Assembly (NCBI GenBank): GCA_964057225.1
Contig: OZ059900.1
Location: forward strand, 24,257,638 to 24,321,637
Reading direction: 5' to 3'
Length of the DNA: 64,000 bases
DNA from: Auanema rhodensis
Taxonomy: Eukaryota; Nematoda; Chromadorea; Rhabditida; Rhabditidae
In this document: positions 33,801-47,800 of the stretch, piece after piece
How the letters are laid out: every line of letters starts with the position of its first letter
Numbering within the stretch: position 1 is the stretch's first letter
Position numbers and translations under genes: made by a program
The notes under the pieces: model-generated
Seen by the model: the letters and a program-made list of their open reading frames with translations, nothing else
Told to the model about the DNA's origin: nothing
The model's database searches: none

Positions 33801-36800
33801 AATCGTAAGTCAAAACCTTGTTTACAGCGAAAATTCCAAAAACTGGTTTTCCAGCATAATAAAATATTTCTCATGGGAAATACTGTGTTTTTGTATTTTT
33901 CTAGTGTTCAGCATGTAAAATGCTTCATTTAAGTATGTGACACGCTGAAATTCGTTGCATTTGACGACTCATATGAACAAAAATCGATTTAATCAATATT
34001 AGCCATAAGGGGCGTGCCCTCAGATTATGCTAATTTCCTTAATTTTCTAACCCCTGTTTTTTGTCGTGAAAGTGGAACTAGACGTTGTAGGAACAATTTT
34101 GAGCTAGGTTTCATTGACATTGCATGAGTTTGAACACATGAAATCGTAAGTCAAAACCTTGTTTACAGCGAAATTTCCAAAAACTGGTTTTCCAGCATAA
34201 TAAAATATTTCTCATGGGAAATACTGTGTTTTTGTATTTTTCTAGTGTTCAGCATGCAAAATACTTCATTTTAGTATGTAACACGCTGAAATTCGTTGCA
34301 TTTGACGACTCATATGAACAAAAATCGATTTAATCAATATTAGCCATAAGGGGCGTGCCCTCAGAATATGCTAATTTCCTAAATTTTCTAACCCCTGTTT
34401 TTTTGTCGTGAAAGTGGAACTAGACGTTGTACGAACAATTTTGAGCTAGGTTTCATTGACATTGCATGAGTTTGAACACATGAAATCGTAAGTCAAAACC
34501 TTGTTTACAGCGAAATTTCCAAAAACTGGTTTTCCAGCATAATAAAATATTTCTCATGGGAAAAACTGTGTTTTTGTATTTTTCTAGTGTTCAGCATGTA
34601 AAATGCTTCATTTTAGTATGTAACACGCTGAAATTCGTTGCATTTGACGACTCATATGAACAAAAATCGATTTAATCAATATTAGCCATAAGAGGCGTGC
34701 CCTCAGAATATGCTAATTTCCTTAATTTTCTAACCCCTGTTTTTTTGTCGTGAAAGTGGAACTAGACGTTGTAGGAACAATTTTGAGCTAGATTTCATTG
34801 ACATTGCATGAGTTTGAACACATGAAATCGTAAGTCAAAACCTTGTTTACAGCGAAATTTCCAAAAACTGGTTTTCCAGCATAATAAAATATTTCTCATG
34901 GGAAATACTGTGTTTTTGTATTTTTCTAGTGTTCAGCATGTAAAATGCTTCATTTTAGTATGTAACACGCTGAAATTCGTTTCATTTGACGACTCATATG
35001 AACAAAAATCGATTTAATCAATATTAGCCATAAGGGGCGTGCCCTCAGAATATGCTAATTTCCTTAATTTTCTAACCCCTGTTTTTTTGTCGTGAAAGTG
35101 GAACTAGACGTTGTAGGAACAATTTTGAGCTAGATTTCATTGACATTGCATGAGTTTGAACACATGAAATCGTAAGTCAAAACCTTGTTTACAGCGAAAT
35201 TTCCAAAAACTGGTTTTCCAGCATAATAAAATATTTCTCATGGGAAATACTGTGTTTTTGTATTTTTATAGTGTTCAGCATGTAAAATGTTTCATTTTAG
35301 TATGTAACACGCTGAAATTCGTTGCATTTGACGACTCATATGAACAAAAATCGATTTAATCAATATTAGCCATAAAGGGCGTGCCCTCAGAATATGCTAA
35401 TTTCCTTAATTTTCTAACCCCTGTTTTGTTGTCGTGAAAGTGGAACTAGACGTTGTAGGAACAATTTTGAGCTAGGTTTCATTGACATTGCATGAGTTTG
35501 AACACATGAAATCGTAAGTCAAAACCTTGTTTACAGCGAACTTTCCAAAAACTGGTTTTCCAGCATAATAAAATATTTCTCATGGGAAATACTGTGTTTT
35601 TGTATTTTTCTAGTGTTCAGCATGTAAAATGCTTCATTTTAGTATGTAACACGCTGAAATTCGTTGCATTTGACGACTCATATGAACAAAAATCGATTTA
35701 ATCAATATTAGCCATAAGGGTCGTGCCCTCAGAATATGCTAATTTCCTTAATTTTCTAACCCCTGTTTTTTTGTCGTGAAAGTGGAACTAGACGTTGTAG
35801 GAACAGTTTTGAGCTAGGTTTCATTGACATTGCATGAGTTTGAACACATGAAATCGTAAGTCAAAACCTTGTTTACAGCGAAATTTCCAAAAACTGGTTT
35901 TCCAGCATAATAAAATATTTCTCATGGGAAATACTGTGTTTTTGTATTTTTCTAGTGTTCAGCATGTAAAATGCTTCATTTTAGTATGTAACACGCTGAA
36001 ATTCGTTGCATTTGACGACTCATATGAACAAAAATCGATTTAATCAATATTAGCCATAAGGGGCGTGCCCTCAGAATATGCTAATTTCCTTAATTTTCTA
36101 ACCCCTGTTTTTTGTCGTGAAAGTGGAACTAGACGTTGTAGGAACAATTTTGAGCTAGGTTTCATTGACATTGCATGAGTTTGAACACATGAAATCGTAA
36201 GTCAAAACCTTGTTTACAGCGAAATTTCCAAAAACTGGTTTTCCAGCATAATAAAATATTTCTCATGGGAAATACTGTGTTTTTGTATTTTTATAGTGTT
36301 CAGCATGTAAAATGCTTCATTTTAGTATGTAACACGCTGAAATTCGTTGCATTTGACGACTCATATGAACAAAAATCGATTTAATCAATATTAGCCATAA
36401 GGGGCGTGCCCTCAGAATATGCTAATTTCCTTAATTTTCTAACCCCTGTTTTTTTGTCGTGAAAGTGGAATTAGACGTTGTAGGAACAATTTTGAGCTAG
36501 GTTTCATTGACATTGCATGAGTTTGAACACATGAAATCGTAAGTCAAAACCTTGTTTACAGCGAAACTTCCAAAAACTGGTTTTCCAGCATAATAAAATA
36601 TTTCTCATGGGAAATACTGTGTTTTTGTATTTTTATAGTGTTCAGCATGTAAAATGCTTCATTTTAGTATGTAACACGCTGAAATTCGTTGCATTTGACG
36701 ACTCATATGAACAAAAATCGATTTAATCAATATTAGCCATAAGAGGCGTGCCCTCAGAATATGCTAATTTCCTTAATTTTCTAACCCCTGTTTTTTTGTC

Positions 36801-36911
36801 GTGAAAGTGGAACTAGACGTTGTAATAACAATTTTGAGCTAGGTTTCATTGACATTGCATGAGTTTGAACACATGAAATCGTAAGTCAAAACCTTGTTTA
36901 CAGCGAAATTT

Positions 36912-37055
36912 CAAAAACTGGTTTTCCAGCATAATAAAATATTTCTCATGGGAAATACTGTGTTTTTGTATTTTTCTAGTGTTCAAAAACTGGTTTTCCA
37001 GCATAATAAAATATTTCTCATGGGAAATACTGTGTTTTTGTATTTTTCTAGTGTT
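36912..37055 (+). repeat. 72-bp internal tandem duplication in a monomer (copy 5 of 6)
   Basis: Direct repeats 36912-36983 and 36984-37055. It is the counterpart of copy 3 in the second 10,396-bp unit, with identical flanks as far as checked. Confidence 0.95.
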
Positions 37056-40000
37056 CAGCATGTAAAATGCTTCATTTTAGTATGTAACACGCTGAAATTC
37101 GTTTCATTTGACGACTCATATGAACAAAAATCGATTTAATCAATATTAGCCATAAGGGGCGTGCCCTCAGAATATGCTAATTTCCTTAATTTTCTAACCC
37201 CTGTTTTTTTGTCGTGAAAGTGGAACTAGACGTTGTAGGAACAATTTTGAGCTAGATTTCATTGACATTGCATGAGTTTGAACACATGAAATCGTAAGTC
37301 AAAACCTTGTTTACAGCGAAATTTCCAAAAACTGGTTTTCCAGCATAATAAAATATTTCTCATGGGAAATACTGTGTTTTTGTATTTTTCTAGTGTTCAG
37401 CATGTAAAATGCTTCATTTTAGTATGTAACACGCTGAAATTCGTTTCATTTGACGACTCATATGAACAAAAATCGATTTAATCAATATTAGCCATAAGGG
37501 GCGTGCCCTCAGAATATGCTAATTTCCTTAATTTTCTAACCCCTGTTTTTTTGTCGTGAAAGTGGAACTAGACGTTGTAGGAACAATTTTGAGCTAGATT
37601 TCATTGACATTGCATGAGTTTGAACACATGAAATCGTAAGTCAAAACCTTGTTTACAGCGAAATTTCCAAAAACTGGTTTTCCAGCATAATAAAATATTT
37701 CTCATGGGAAATACTGTGTTTTTGTATTTTTATAGTGTTCAGCATGTAAAATGTTTCATTTTAGTATGTAACACGCTGAAATTCGTTGCATTTGACGACT
37801 CATATGAACAAAAATCGATTTAATCAATATTAGCCATAAAGGGCGTGCCCTCAGAATATGCTAATTTCCTTAATTTTCTAACCCCTGTTTTGTTGTCGTG
37901 AAAGTGGAACTAGACGTTGTAGGAACAATTTTGAGCTAGGTTTCATTGACATTGCATGAGTTTGAACACATGAAATCGTAAGTCAAAACCTTGTTTACAG
38001 CGAACTTTCCAAAAACTGGTTTTCCAGCATAATAAAATATTTCTCATGGGAAATACTGTGTTTTTGTATTTTTCTAGTGTTCAGCATGTAAAATGCTTCA
38101 TTTTAGTATGTAACACGCTGAAATTCGTTGCATTTGACGACTCATATGAACAAAAATCGATTTAATCAATATTAGCCATAAGGGTCGTGCCCTCAGAATA
38201 TGCTAATTTCCTTAATTTTCTAACCCCTGTTTTTTTGTCGTGAAAGTGGAACTAGACGTTGTAGGAACAGTTTTGAGCTAGGTTTCATTGACATTGCATG
38301 AGTTTGAACACATGAAATCGTAAGTCAAAACCTTGTTTACAGCGAAATTTCCAAAAACTGGTTTTCCAGCATAATAAAATATTTCTCATGGGAAATACTG
38401 TGTTTTTGTATTTTTCTAGTGTTCAGCATGTAAAATGCTTCATTTTAGTATGTAACACGCTGAAATTCGTTGCATTTGACGACTCATATGAACAAAAATC
38501 GATTTAATCAATATTAGCCATAAGGGGCGTGCCCTCAGAATATGCTAATTTCCTTAATTTTCTAACCCCTGTTTTTTGTCGTGAAAGTGGAACTAGACGT
38601 TGTAGGAACAATTTTGAGCTAGGTTTCATTGACATTGCATGAGTTTGAACACATGAAATCGTAAGTCAAAACCTTATTTACAGCGAAATTTCCAAAAACT
38701 GGTTTTCCAGCATAATAAAATATTTCTCATGGGAAATACTGTGTTTTTGTATTTTTATAGTGTTCAGCATGTAAAATGCTTCATTTTAGTATGTAACACG
38801 CTGAAATTCGTTGCATTTGACGACTCATATGAACAAAAATCGATTTAATCAATATTAGCCATAAGGGGCGTGCCCTCAGAATATGCTAATTTCCTTAATT
38901 TTCTAACCCCTGTTTTTTTGTCGTGAAAGTGGAATTAGACGTTGTAGGAACAATTTTGAGCTAGGTTTCATTGACATTGCATGAGTTTGAACACATGAAA
39001 TCGTAAGTCAAAACCTTGTTTACAGCGAAACTTCCAAAAACTGGTTTTCCAGCATAATAAAATATTTCTCATGGGAAATACTGTGTTTTTGTATTTTTAT
39101 GGTGTTCAGCATGTAAAATGCTTCATTTTAGTATGTAACACGCTGAAATTCGTTGCATTTGACGACTCATATGAACAAAAATCGATTTAATCAATATTAG
39201 CCATAAGGGTCGTGCCCTCAGAATATGCTAATTTCCTTAATTTTCTAACCCCTGTTTTTTTGTCGTGAAAGTGGAACTAGACGTTGTAGGAACAGTTTTG
39301 AGCTAGGTTTCATTGACATTGCATGAGTTTGAACACATGAAATCGTAAGTCAAAACCTTGTTTACAGCGAAATTTCCAAAAAGTGGTTTTCCAGCATAAT
39401 AAAATATTTCTCATGGGAAATACTGTGTTTTTGTATTTTTCTAGTGTTCAGCATGTAAAATGCTTCATTTAAGTATGTGACACGCTGAAATTCGTTGCAT
39501 TTGACGACTCATATGAACAAAAATCGATTTAATCAATATTAGCCATAAGGGGCGTGCCCTCAGATTATGCTAATTTCCTTAATTTTCTAACCCCTGTTTT
39601 TTGTCGTGAAAGTGGAACTAGACGTTGTAGGAACAATTTTGAGCTAGGTTTCATTGACATTGCATGAGTTTGAACACATGAAATCGTAAGTCAAAACCTT
39701 GTTTACAGCGAAATTTCCAAAAACTGGTTTTCCAGCATAATAAAATATTTCTCATGGGAAATACTGTGTTTTTGTATTTTTCTAGTGTTCAGCATGCAAA
39801 ATACTTCATTTTAGTATGTAACACGCTGAAATTCGTTGCATTTGACGACTCATATGAACAAAAATCGATTTAATCAATATTAGCCATAAGGGGCGTGCCC
39901 TCAGAATATGCTAATTTCCTAAATTTTCTAACCCCTGTTTTTTTGTCGTGAAAGTGGAACTAGACGTTGTACGAACAATTTTGAGCTAGGTTTCATTGAC

Positions 40001-41084
40001 ATTGCATGAGTTTGAACACATGAAATCGTAAGTCAAAACCTTGTTTACAGCGAAATTTCCAAAAACTGGTTTTCCAGCATAATAAAATATTTCTCATGGG
40101 AAAAACTGTGTTTTTGTATTTTTCTAGTGTTCAGCATGTAAAATGCTTCATTTTAGTATGTAACACGCTGAAATTCGTTGCATTTGACGACTCATATGAA
40201 CAAAAATCGATTTAATCAATATTAGCCATAAGAGGCGTGCCCTCAGAATATGCTAATTTCCTTAATTTTCTAACCCCTGTTTTTTTGTCGTGAAAGTGGA
40301 ACTAGACGTTGTAGGAACAATTTTGAGCTAGATTTCATTGACATTGCATGAGTTTGAACACATGAAATCGTAAGTCAAAACCTTGTTTACAGCGAAAATT
40401 CCAAAAACTGGTTTTCCAGCATAATAAAATATTTCTCATGGGAAATACTGTGTTTTTGTATTTTTCTAGTGTTCAGCATGTAAAATGCTTCATTTAAGTA
40501 TGTGACACGCTGAAATTCGTTGCATTTGACGACTCATATGAACAAAAATCGATTTAATCAATATTAGCCATAAGGGGCGTGCCCTCAGAATATGCTAATT
40601 TCCTTAATTTTCTAACCCCTGTTTTGTTGTCGTGAAAGTGGAACTAGACGTTGTAGGAACAATTTTGAGCTAGGTTTCATTGACATTGCATGAGTTTGAA
40701 CACATGAAATCGTAAGTCAAAACCTTGTTTACAGCGAAATTTCCAAAAACTGGTTTTCCAGCATAATAAAATATTTCTCATGGGAAATACTGTGTTTTTG
40801 TATTTTTATAGTGTTCAGCATGTGAAATGCTTCATTTTAGTATGTAACACGCTGAAATTCGTTGCATTTGACGACTCATATGAACAAAAATCGATTTAAT
40901 CAATATTAGCCATAAGAGGCGTGCCCTCAGAATATGCTAATTTCCTTAATTTTCTAACCCCTGTTTTTTTGTCGTGAAAGTGGAACTAGACGTTGTAATA
41001 ACAATTTTGAGCTAGGTTTCATTGACATTGCATGAGTTTGAACACATGAAATCGTAAGTCAAAACCTTGTTTACAGCGAAATTT

Positions 41085-41228
41085 CAAAAACTGGTTTTCC
41101 AGCATAATAAAATATTTCTCATGGGAAATACTGTGTTTTTGTATTTTTCTAGTGTTCAAAAACTGGTTTTCCAGCATAATAAAATATTTCTCATGGGAAA
41201 TACTGTGTTTTTGTATTTTTCTAGTGTT
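41085..41228 (+). repeat. 72-bp internal tandem duplication in a monomer (copy 6 of 6)
   Basis: Direct repeats 41085-41156 and 41157-41228. It is the counterpart of copy 4 and the last example in the window. To the right, monomers with GTAATAAC (50,981; 54,741; 58,843; 59,527; 61,578) have the normal single copy, so the duplicated form was not carried into the 4.1-4.4 kb or 2,051-bp amplifications. Confidence 0.95.
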
Positions 41229-41837
41229 CAGCATGTAAAATGCTTCATTTTAGTATGTAACACGCTGAAATTCGTTTCATTTGACGACTCATATGAACAA
41301 AAATCGATTTAATCAATATTAGCCATAAGGGGCGTGCCCTCAGAATATGCTAATTTCCTTAATTTTCTAACCCCTGTTTTTTTGTCGTGAAAGTGGAACT
41401 AGACGTTGTAGGAACAATTTTGAGCTAGGTTTCATTGACATTGCATGAGTTTGAACACATGAAATCGTAAGTCAAAACCTTGTTTACAGCGAAATTTCCA
41501 AAAACTGGTTTTCCAGCATAATAAAATATTTCTCATGGGAAATACTGTGTTTTTGTATTTTTATAGTGTTCAGCATGTAAAATGTTTCATTTTAGTATGT
41601 AACACGCTGAAATTCGTTGCATTTGACGACTCATATGAACAAAAATCGATTTAATCAATATTAGCCATAAAGGGCGTGCCCTCAGAATATGCTAATTTCC
41701 TTAATTTTCTAACCCCTGTTTTGTTGTCGTGAAAGTGGAACTAGACGTTGTAGGAACAATTTTGAGCTAGGTTTCATTGACATTGCATGAGTTTGAACAC
41801 ATGAAATCGTAAGTCAAAACCTTGTTTACAGCGAACT

Positions 41838-44800
41838 TTCCAAAAACTGGTTTTCCAGCATAATAAAATATTTCTTATGGGAAATACTGTGTTTTTGTAT
41901 TTTTCTAGTGTTCAGCATGTGAAATGCTTCATTTTAGTATGTAACACGCTGAAATTCGTTGCATTTGACGACTCATATGAACAAAAATCGATTTAATCAA
42001 TATTAGCCATAAGGGGCGTGCCCTCAGAATATGCTAATTTCCTTAATTTTCTAACCCCTGTTTTGTTGTCGTGAAAGTGGAACTAGACGTTGTAGGAACA
42101 ATTTTGAGCTAGGTTTCATTGACATTGCATGAGTTTGAACACATGAAATCGTAAGTCAAAACCTTGTTTACAGCGAAATTTCCAAAAACTGGTTTTCCAG
42201 CATAATAAAATATTTCTCATGGGAAATACTGTGTTTTTGTATTTTTGTAGTGTTCAGCATGTAAAATGCTTCATTTTAGTATGTAACACGCTGAAATTCG
42301 TTGCATTTGACGACTCATATGAACAAAAATCGATTTAATCAATATTAGCCATAAGGGGCGTGCCCTCAGAATATGCTAATTTCCTTAATTTTCTAACCCC
42401 TGTTTTTTGTCGTGAAAGTGGAACTAGACGTTGTAGGAACAATTTTGAGCTAGGTTTCATTGACATTGCATGAGTTTGAACACATGAAATCGTAAGTCAA
42501 AACCTTGTTTACAGCGAAATTTCCAAAAACTGGTTTTCCAGCATAATAAAATATTTCTCATGGGAAATACTGTGTTTTTGTATTTTTATAGTGTTCAGCA
42601 TGTAAAATGCTTCATTTTAGTATGTAACACGCTGAAATTCGTTGCATTTGACGACTCATATGAACAAAAATCGATTTAATCAATATTAGCCATAAGGGGC
42701 GTGCCCTCAGAATATGCTAATTTCCTTAATTTTCTAACCCCTGTTTTTTTGTCGTGAAAGTGGAATTAGACGTTGTAGGAACAATTTTGAGCTAGGTTTC
42801 ATTGACATTGCATGAGTTTGAACACATGAAATCGTAAGTCAAAACCTTGTTTACAGCGAAACTTCCAAAAACTGGTTTTCCAGCATAATAAAATATTTCT
42901 CATGGGAAATACTGTGTTTTTGTATTTTTATGGTGTTCAGCATGTAAAATGCTTCATTTTAGTATGTAACACGCTGAAATTCGTTGCATTTGACGACTCA
43001 TATGAACAAAAATCGATTTAATCAATATTAGCCATAAGGGTCGTGCCCTCAGAATATGCTAATTTCCTTAATTTTCTAACCCCTGTTTTTTTGTCGTGAA
43101 AGTGGAACTAGACGTTGTAGGAACAGTTTTGAGCTAGGTTTCATTGACATTGCATGAGTTTGAACACATGAAATCGTAAGTCAAAACCTTGTTTACAGCG
43201 AAATTTCCAAAAAGTGGTTTTCCAGCATAATAAAATATTTCTCATGGGAAATACTGTGTTTTTGTATTTTTCTAGTGTTCAGCATGTAAAATGCTTCATT
43301 TAAGTATGTGACACGCTGAAATTCGTTGCATTTGACGACTCATATGAACAAAAATCGATTTAATCAATATTAGCCATAAGGGGCGTGCCCTCAGATTATG
43401 CTAATTTCCTTAATTTTCTAACCCCTGTTTTTTGTCGTGAAAGTGGAACTAGACGTTGTAGGAACAATTTTGAGCTAGGTTTCATTGACATTGCATGAGT
43501 TTGAACACATGAAATCGTAAGTCAAAACCTTGTTTACAGCGAAATTTCCAAAAACTGGTTTTCCAGCATAATAAAATATTTCTCATGGGAAATACTGTGT
43601 TTTTGTATTTTTCTAGTGTTCAGCATGCAAAATACTTCATTTTAGTATGTAACACGCTGAAATTCGTTGCATTTGACGACTCATATGAACAAAAATCGAT
43701 TTAATCAATATTAGCCATAAGGGGCGTGCCCTCAGAATATGCTAATTTCCTAAATTTTCTAACCCCTGTTTTTTTGTCGTGAAAGTGGAACTAGACGTTG
43801 TACGAACAATTTTGAGCTAGGTTTCATTGACATTGCATGAGTTTGAACACATGAAATCGTAAGTCAAAACCTTGTTTACAGCGAAATTTCCAAAAACTGG
43901 TTTTCCAGCATAATAAAATATTTCTCATGGGAAAAACTGTGTTTTTGTATTTTTCTAGTGTTCAGCATGTAAAATGCTTCATTTTAGTATGTAACACGCT
44001 GAAATTCGTTGCATTTGACGACTCATATGAACAAAAATCGATTTAATCAATATTAGCCATAAGAGGCGTGCCCTCAGAATATGCTAATTTCCTTAATTTT
44101 CTAACCCCTGTTTTTTTGTCGTGAAAGTGGAACTAGACGTTGTAGGAACAATTTTGAGCTAGATTTCTTTGACATTGCATGAGTTTGAACACATGAAATC
44201 GTAAGTCAAAACCTTGTTTACAGCGAAAATTCCAAAAACTGGTTTTCCAGCATAATAAAATATTTCTCATGGGAAATACTGTGTTTTTGTATTTTTCTAG
44301 TGTTCAGCATGTAAAATGCTTCATTTAAGTATGTGACACGCTGAAATTCGTTGCATTTGACGACTCATATGAACAAAAATCGATTTAATCAATATTAGCC
44401 ATAAGGGGCGTGCCCTCAGATTATGCTAATTTCCTTAATTTTCTAACCCCTGTTTTTTGTCGTGAAAGTGGAACTAGACGTTGTAGGAACAATTTTGAGC
44501 TAGGTTTCATTGACATTGCATGAGTTTGAACACATGAAATCGTAAGTCAAAACCTTGTTTACAGCGAAATTTCCAAAAACTGGTTTTCCAGCATAATAAA
44601 ATATTTCTCATGGGAAATACTGTGTTTTTGTATTTTTCTAGTGTTCAGCATGCAAAATACTTCATTTTAGTATGTAACACGCTGAAATTCGTTGCATTTG
44701 ACGACTCATATGAACAAAAATCGATTTAATCAATATTAGCCATAAGGGGCGTGCCCTCAGAATATGCTAATTTCCTAAATTTTCTAACCCCTGTTTTTTT

Positions 44801-47800
44801 GTCGTGAAAGTGGAACTAGACGTTGTACGAACAATTTTGAGCTAGGTTTCATTGACATTGCATGAGTTTGAACACATGAAATCGTAAGTCAAAACCTTGT
44901 TTACAGCGAAATTTCCAAAAACTGGTTTTCCAGCATAATAAAATATTTCTCATGGGAAAAACTGTGTTTTTGTATTTTTCTAGTGTTCAGCATGTAAAAT
45001 GCTTCATTTTAGTATGTAACACGCTGAAATTCGTTGCATTTGACGACTCATATGAACAAAAATCGATTTAATCAATATTAGCCATAAGAGGCGTGCCCTC
45101 AGAATATGCTAATTTCCTTAATTTTCTAACCCCTGTTTTTTTGTCGTGAAAGTGGAACTAGACGTTGTACGAACAATTTTGAGCTAGGTTTCATTGACAT
45201 TGCATGAGTTTGAACACATGAAATCGTAAGTCAAAACCTTGTTTACAGCGAAATTTCCAAAAACTGGTTTTCCAGCATAATAAAATATTTCTCATGGGAA
45301 ATACTGTGTTTTTGTATTTTTATAGTGTTCAGCATGTAAAATGTTTCATTTTAGTATGTAACACGCTGAAATTCGTTGCATTTGACGACTCATATGAACA
45401 AAAATCGATTTAATCAATATAAGCCATAAAGGGCGTGCCCTCAGAATATGCTAATTTCCTTAATTTTCTAACCACTGTTTTTTTGTCGTGAAAGTGGAAC
45501 TAGACGTTGTAGGAACAATTTTGAGCTAGGTTTCATTGACATTGCATGAGTTTGAACACATGAAATCGTAAGTCAAAACCTTGTTTACAGCGAAATTTCC
45601 AAAAACTCGTTTTCCAGCATAATAAAATATTTCTCATGGGAAATACTGTGTTTTTGTATTTTTTTAGTGTTCAGCATGTAAAATGCTTCATTTTAGTATG
45701 TAACACGCTGAAATTAATTGCATTTGACGACTCATATGAACAAAAATCGATTTAATCAATATTAGCCATAAGGGGCGTGCCCTCAGAATATGCTAATTTC
45801 CTTAATTTTCTAACCCCTGTTTTTTTGTCGTGAAAGTGGAACTAGACGTTGTACGAACAATTTTGAGCTAGGTTTCATTGACATTGCATGAGTTTGAACA
45901 CATGAAATCGTAAGTCAAAACCTTGTTTACAGCGAAATTTCCAAAAACTGGTTTTCCAGCATAATAAAATATTTCTCATGGGAAATACTGTGTTTTTGTA
46001 TTTTTCTAGTGTTCAGCATGTGAAATGCTTCATTTTAGTATGTAACACGCTGAAATTCGTTGCATTTGACGACTCATATGAACAAAAATCGATTTAATCA
46101 ATATTAGCCATAAGGGGCGTGCCCTCAGAATATGCTAATTTCCTTAATTTTCTAACCCCTGTTTTTTTGTCGTGAAAGTGGAATTAGACGTTGTAGGAAC
46201 AATTTTGAGCTAGGTTTCATTGACATTGCATGAGTTTGAACACATGAAATCGTAAGTCAAAACCTTGTTTACAGCGAAACTTCCAAAAACTGGTTTTCCA
46301 GCATAATAAAATATTTCTTATGGGAAATACTGTGTTTTTGTATTTTTCTAGTGTTCAGCATGTGAAATGCTTCATTTTAGTATGTAACACGCTGAAATTC
46401 GTTGCATTTGACGACTCATATGAACAAAAATCGATTTAATCAATATTAGCCATAAGGGGCGTGCCCTCAGAATATGCTAATTTCCTTAATTTTCTAACCC
46501 CTGTTTTGTTGTCGTGAAAGTGGAACTAGACGTTGTAGGAACAATTTTGAGCTAGGTTTCATTGACATTGCATGAGTTTGAACACATGAAATCGTAAGTC
46601 AAAACCTTGTTTACAGCGAAATTTCCAAAAACTGGTTTTCCAGCATAATAAAATATTTCTCATGGGAAATACTGTGTTTTTGTATTTTTGTAGTGTTCAG
46701 CATGTAAAATGCTTCATTTTAGTATGTAACACGCTGAAATTCGTTGCATTTGACGACTCATATGAACAAAAATCGATTTAATCAATATTAGCCATAAGGG
46801 GCGTGCCCTCAGAATATGCTAATTTCCTTAATTTTCTAACCCCTGTTTTTTGTCGTGAAAGTGGAACTAGACGTTGTAGGAACAATTTTGAGCTAGGTTT
46901 CATTGACATTGCATGAGTTTGAACACATGAAATCGTAAGTCAAAACCTTGTTTACAGCGAAATTTCCAAAAACTGGTTTTCCAGCATAATAAAATATTTC
47001 TCATGGGAAATACTGTGTTTTTGTATTTTTATAGTGTTCAGCATGTAAAATGCTTCATTTTAGTATGTAACACGCTGAAATTCGTTGCATTTGACGACTC
47101 ATATGAACAAAAATCGATTTAATCAATATTAGCCATAAGGGGCGTGCCCTCAGAATATGCTAATTTCCTTAATTTTCTAACCCCTGTTTTTTTGTCGTGA
47201 AAGTGGAATTAGACGTTGTAGGAACAATTTTGAGCTAGGTTTCATTGACATTGCATGAGTTTGAACACATGAAATCGTAAGTCAAAACCTTGTTTACAGC
47301 GAAACTTCCAAAAACTGGTTTTCCAGCATAATAAAATATTTCTCATGGGAAATACTGTGTTTTTGTATTTTTATGGTGTTCAGCATGTAAAATGCTTCAT
47401 TTTAGTATGTAACACGCTGAAATTCGTTGCATTTGACGACTCATATGAACAAAAATCGATTTAATCAATATTAGCCATAAGGGTCGTGCCCTCAGAATAT
47501 GCTAATTTCCTTAATTTTCTAACCCCTGTTTTTTTGTCGTGAAAGTGGAACTAGACGTTGTAGGAACAGTTTTGAGCTAGGTTTCATTGACATTGCATGA
47601 GTTTGAACACATGAAATCGTAAGTCAAAACCTTGTTTACAGCGAAATTTCCAAAAAGTGGTTTTCCAGCATAATAAAATATTTCTCATGGGAAATACTGT
47701 GTTTTTGTATTTTTCTAGTGTTCAGCATGTAAAATGCTTCATTTAAGTATGTGACACGCTGAAATTCGTTGCATTTGACGACTCATATGAACAAAAATCG

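Larger units (their letters stand above)
24298..45168 (+). repeat. Large tandem duplication, 10,396-bp unit x 2
   Basis: Sequence from 24,298 matches sequence from 34,694 onward, base for base at every variant I tested, until the match ends at 45,169 (GTAC against GTAG at 34,773). Tested pairs, all exactly 10,396 apart: CCTTATTT (A at 28280 and 38676), the 72-bp duplications (26516 and 36912; 30689 and 41085), TTTCTTATGG (31480 and 41876), CCAAAAAGTGG (32811 and 43207) and TAGATTTCTTTG (33762 and 44158). The only differences noticed are 31710 A against 42106 G and 31851 C against 42247 G. The unit holds 30 monomers, two with the 72-bp duplication. Near identity over 10 kb means very recent duplication, or an assembly artefact. 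Confidence 0.85.
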
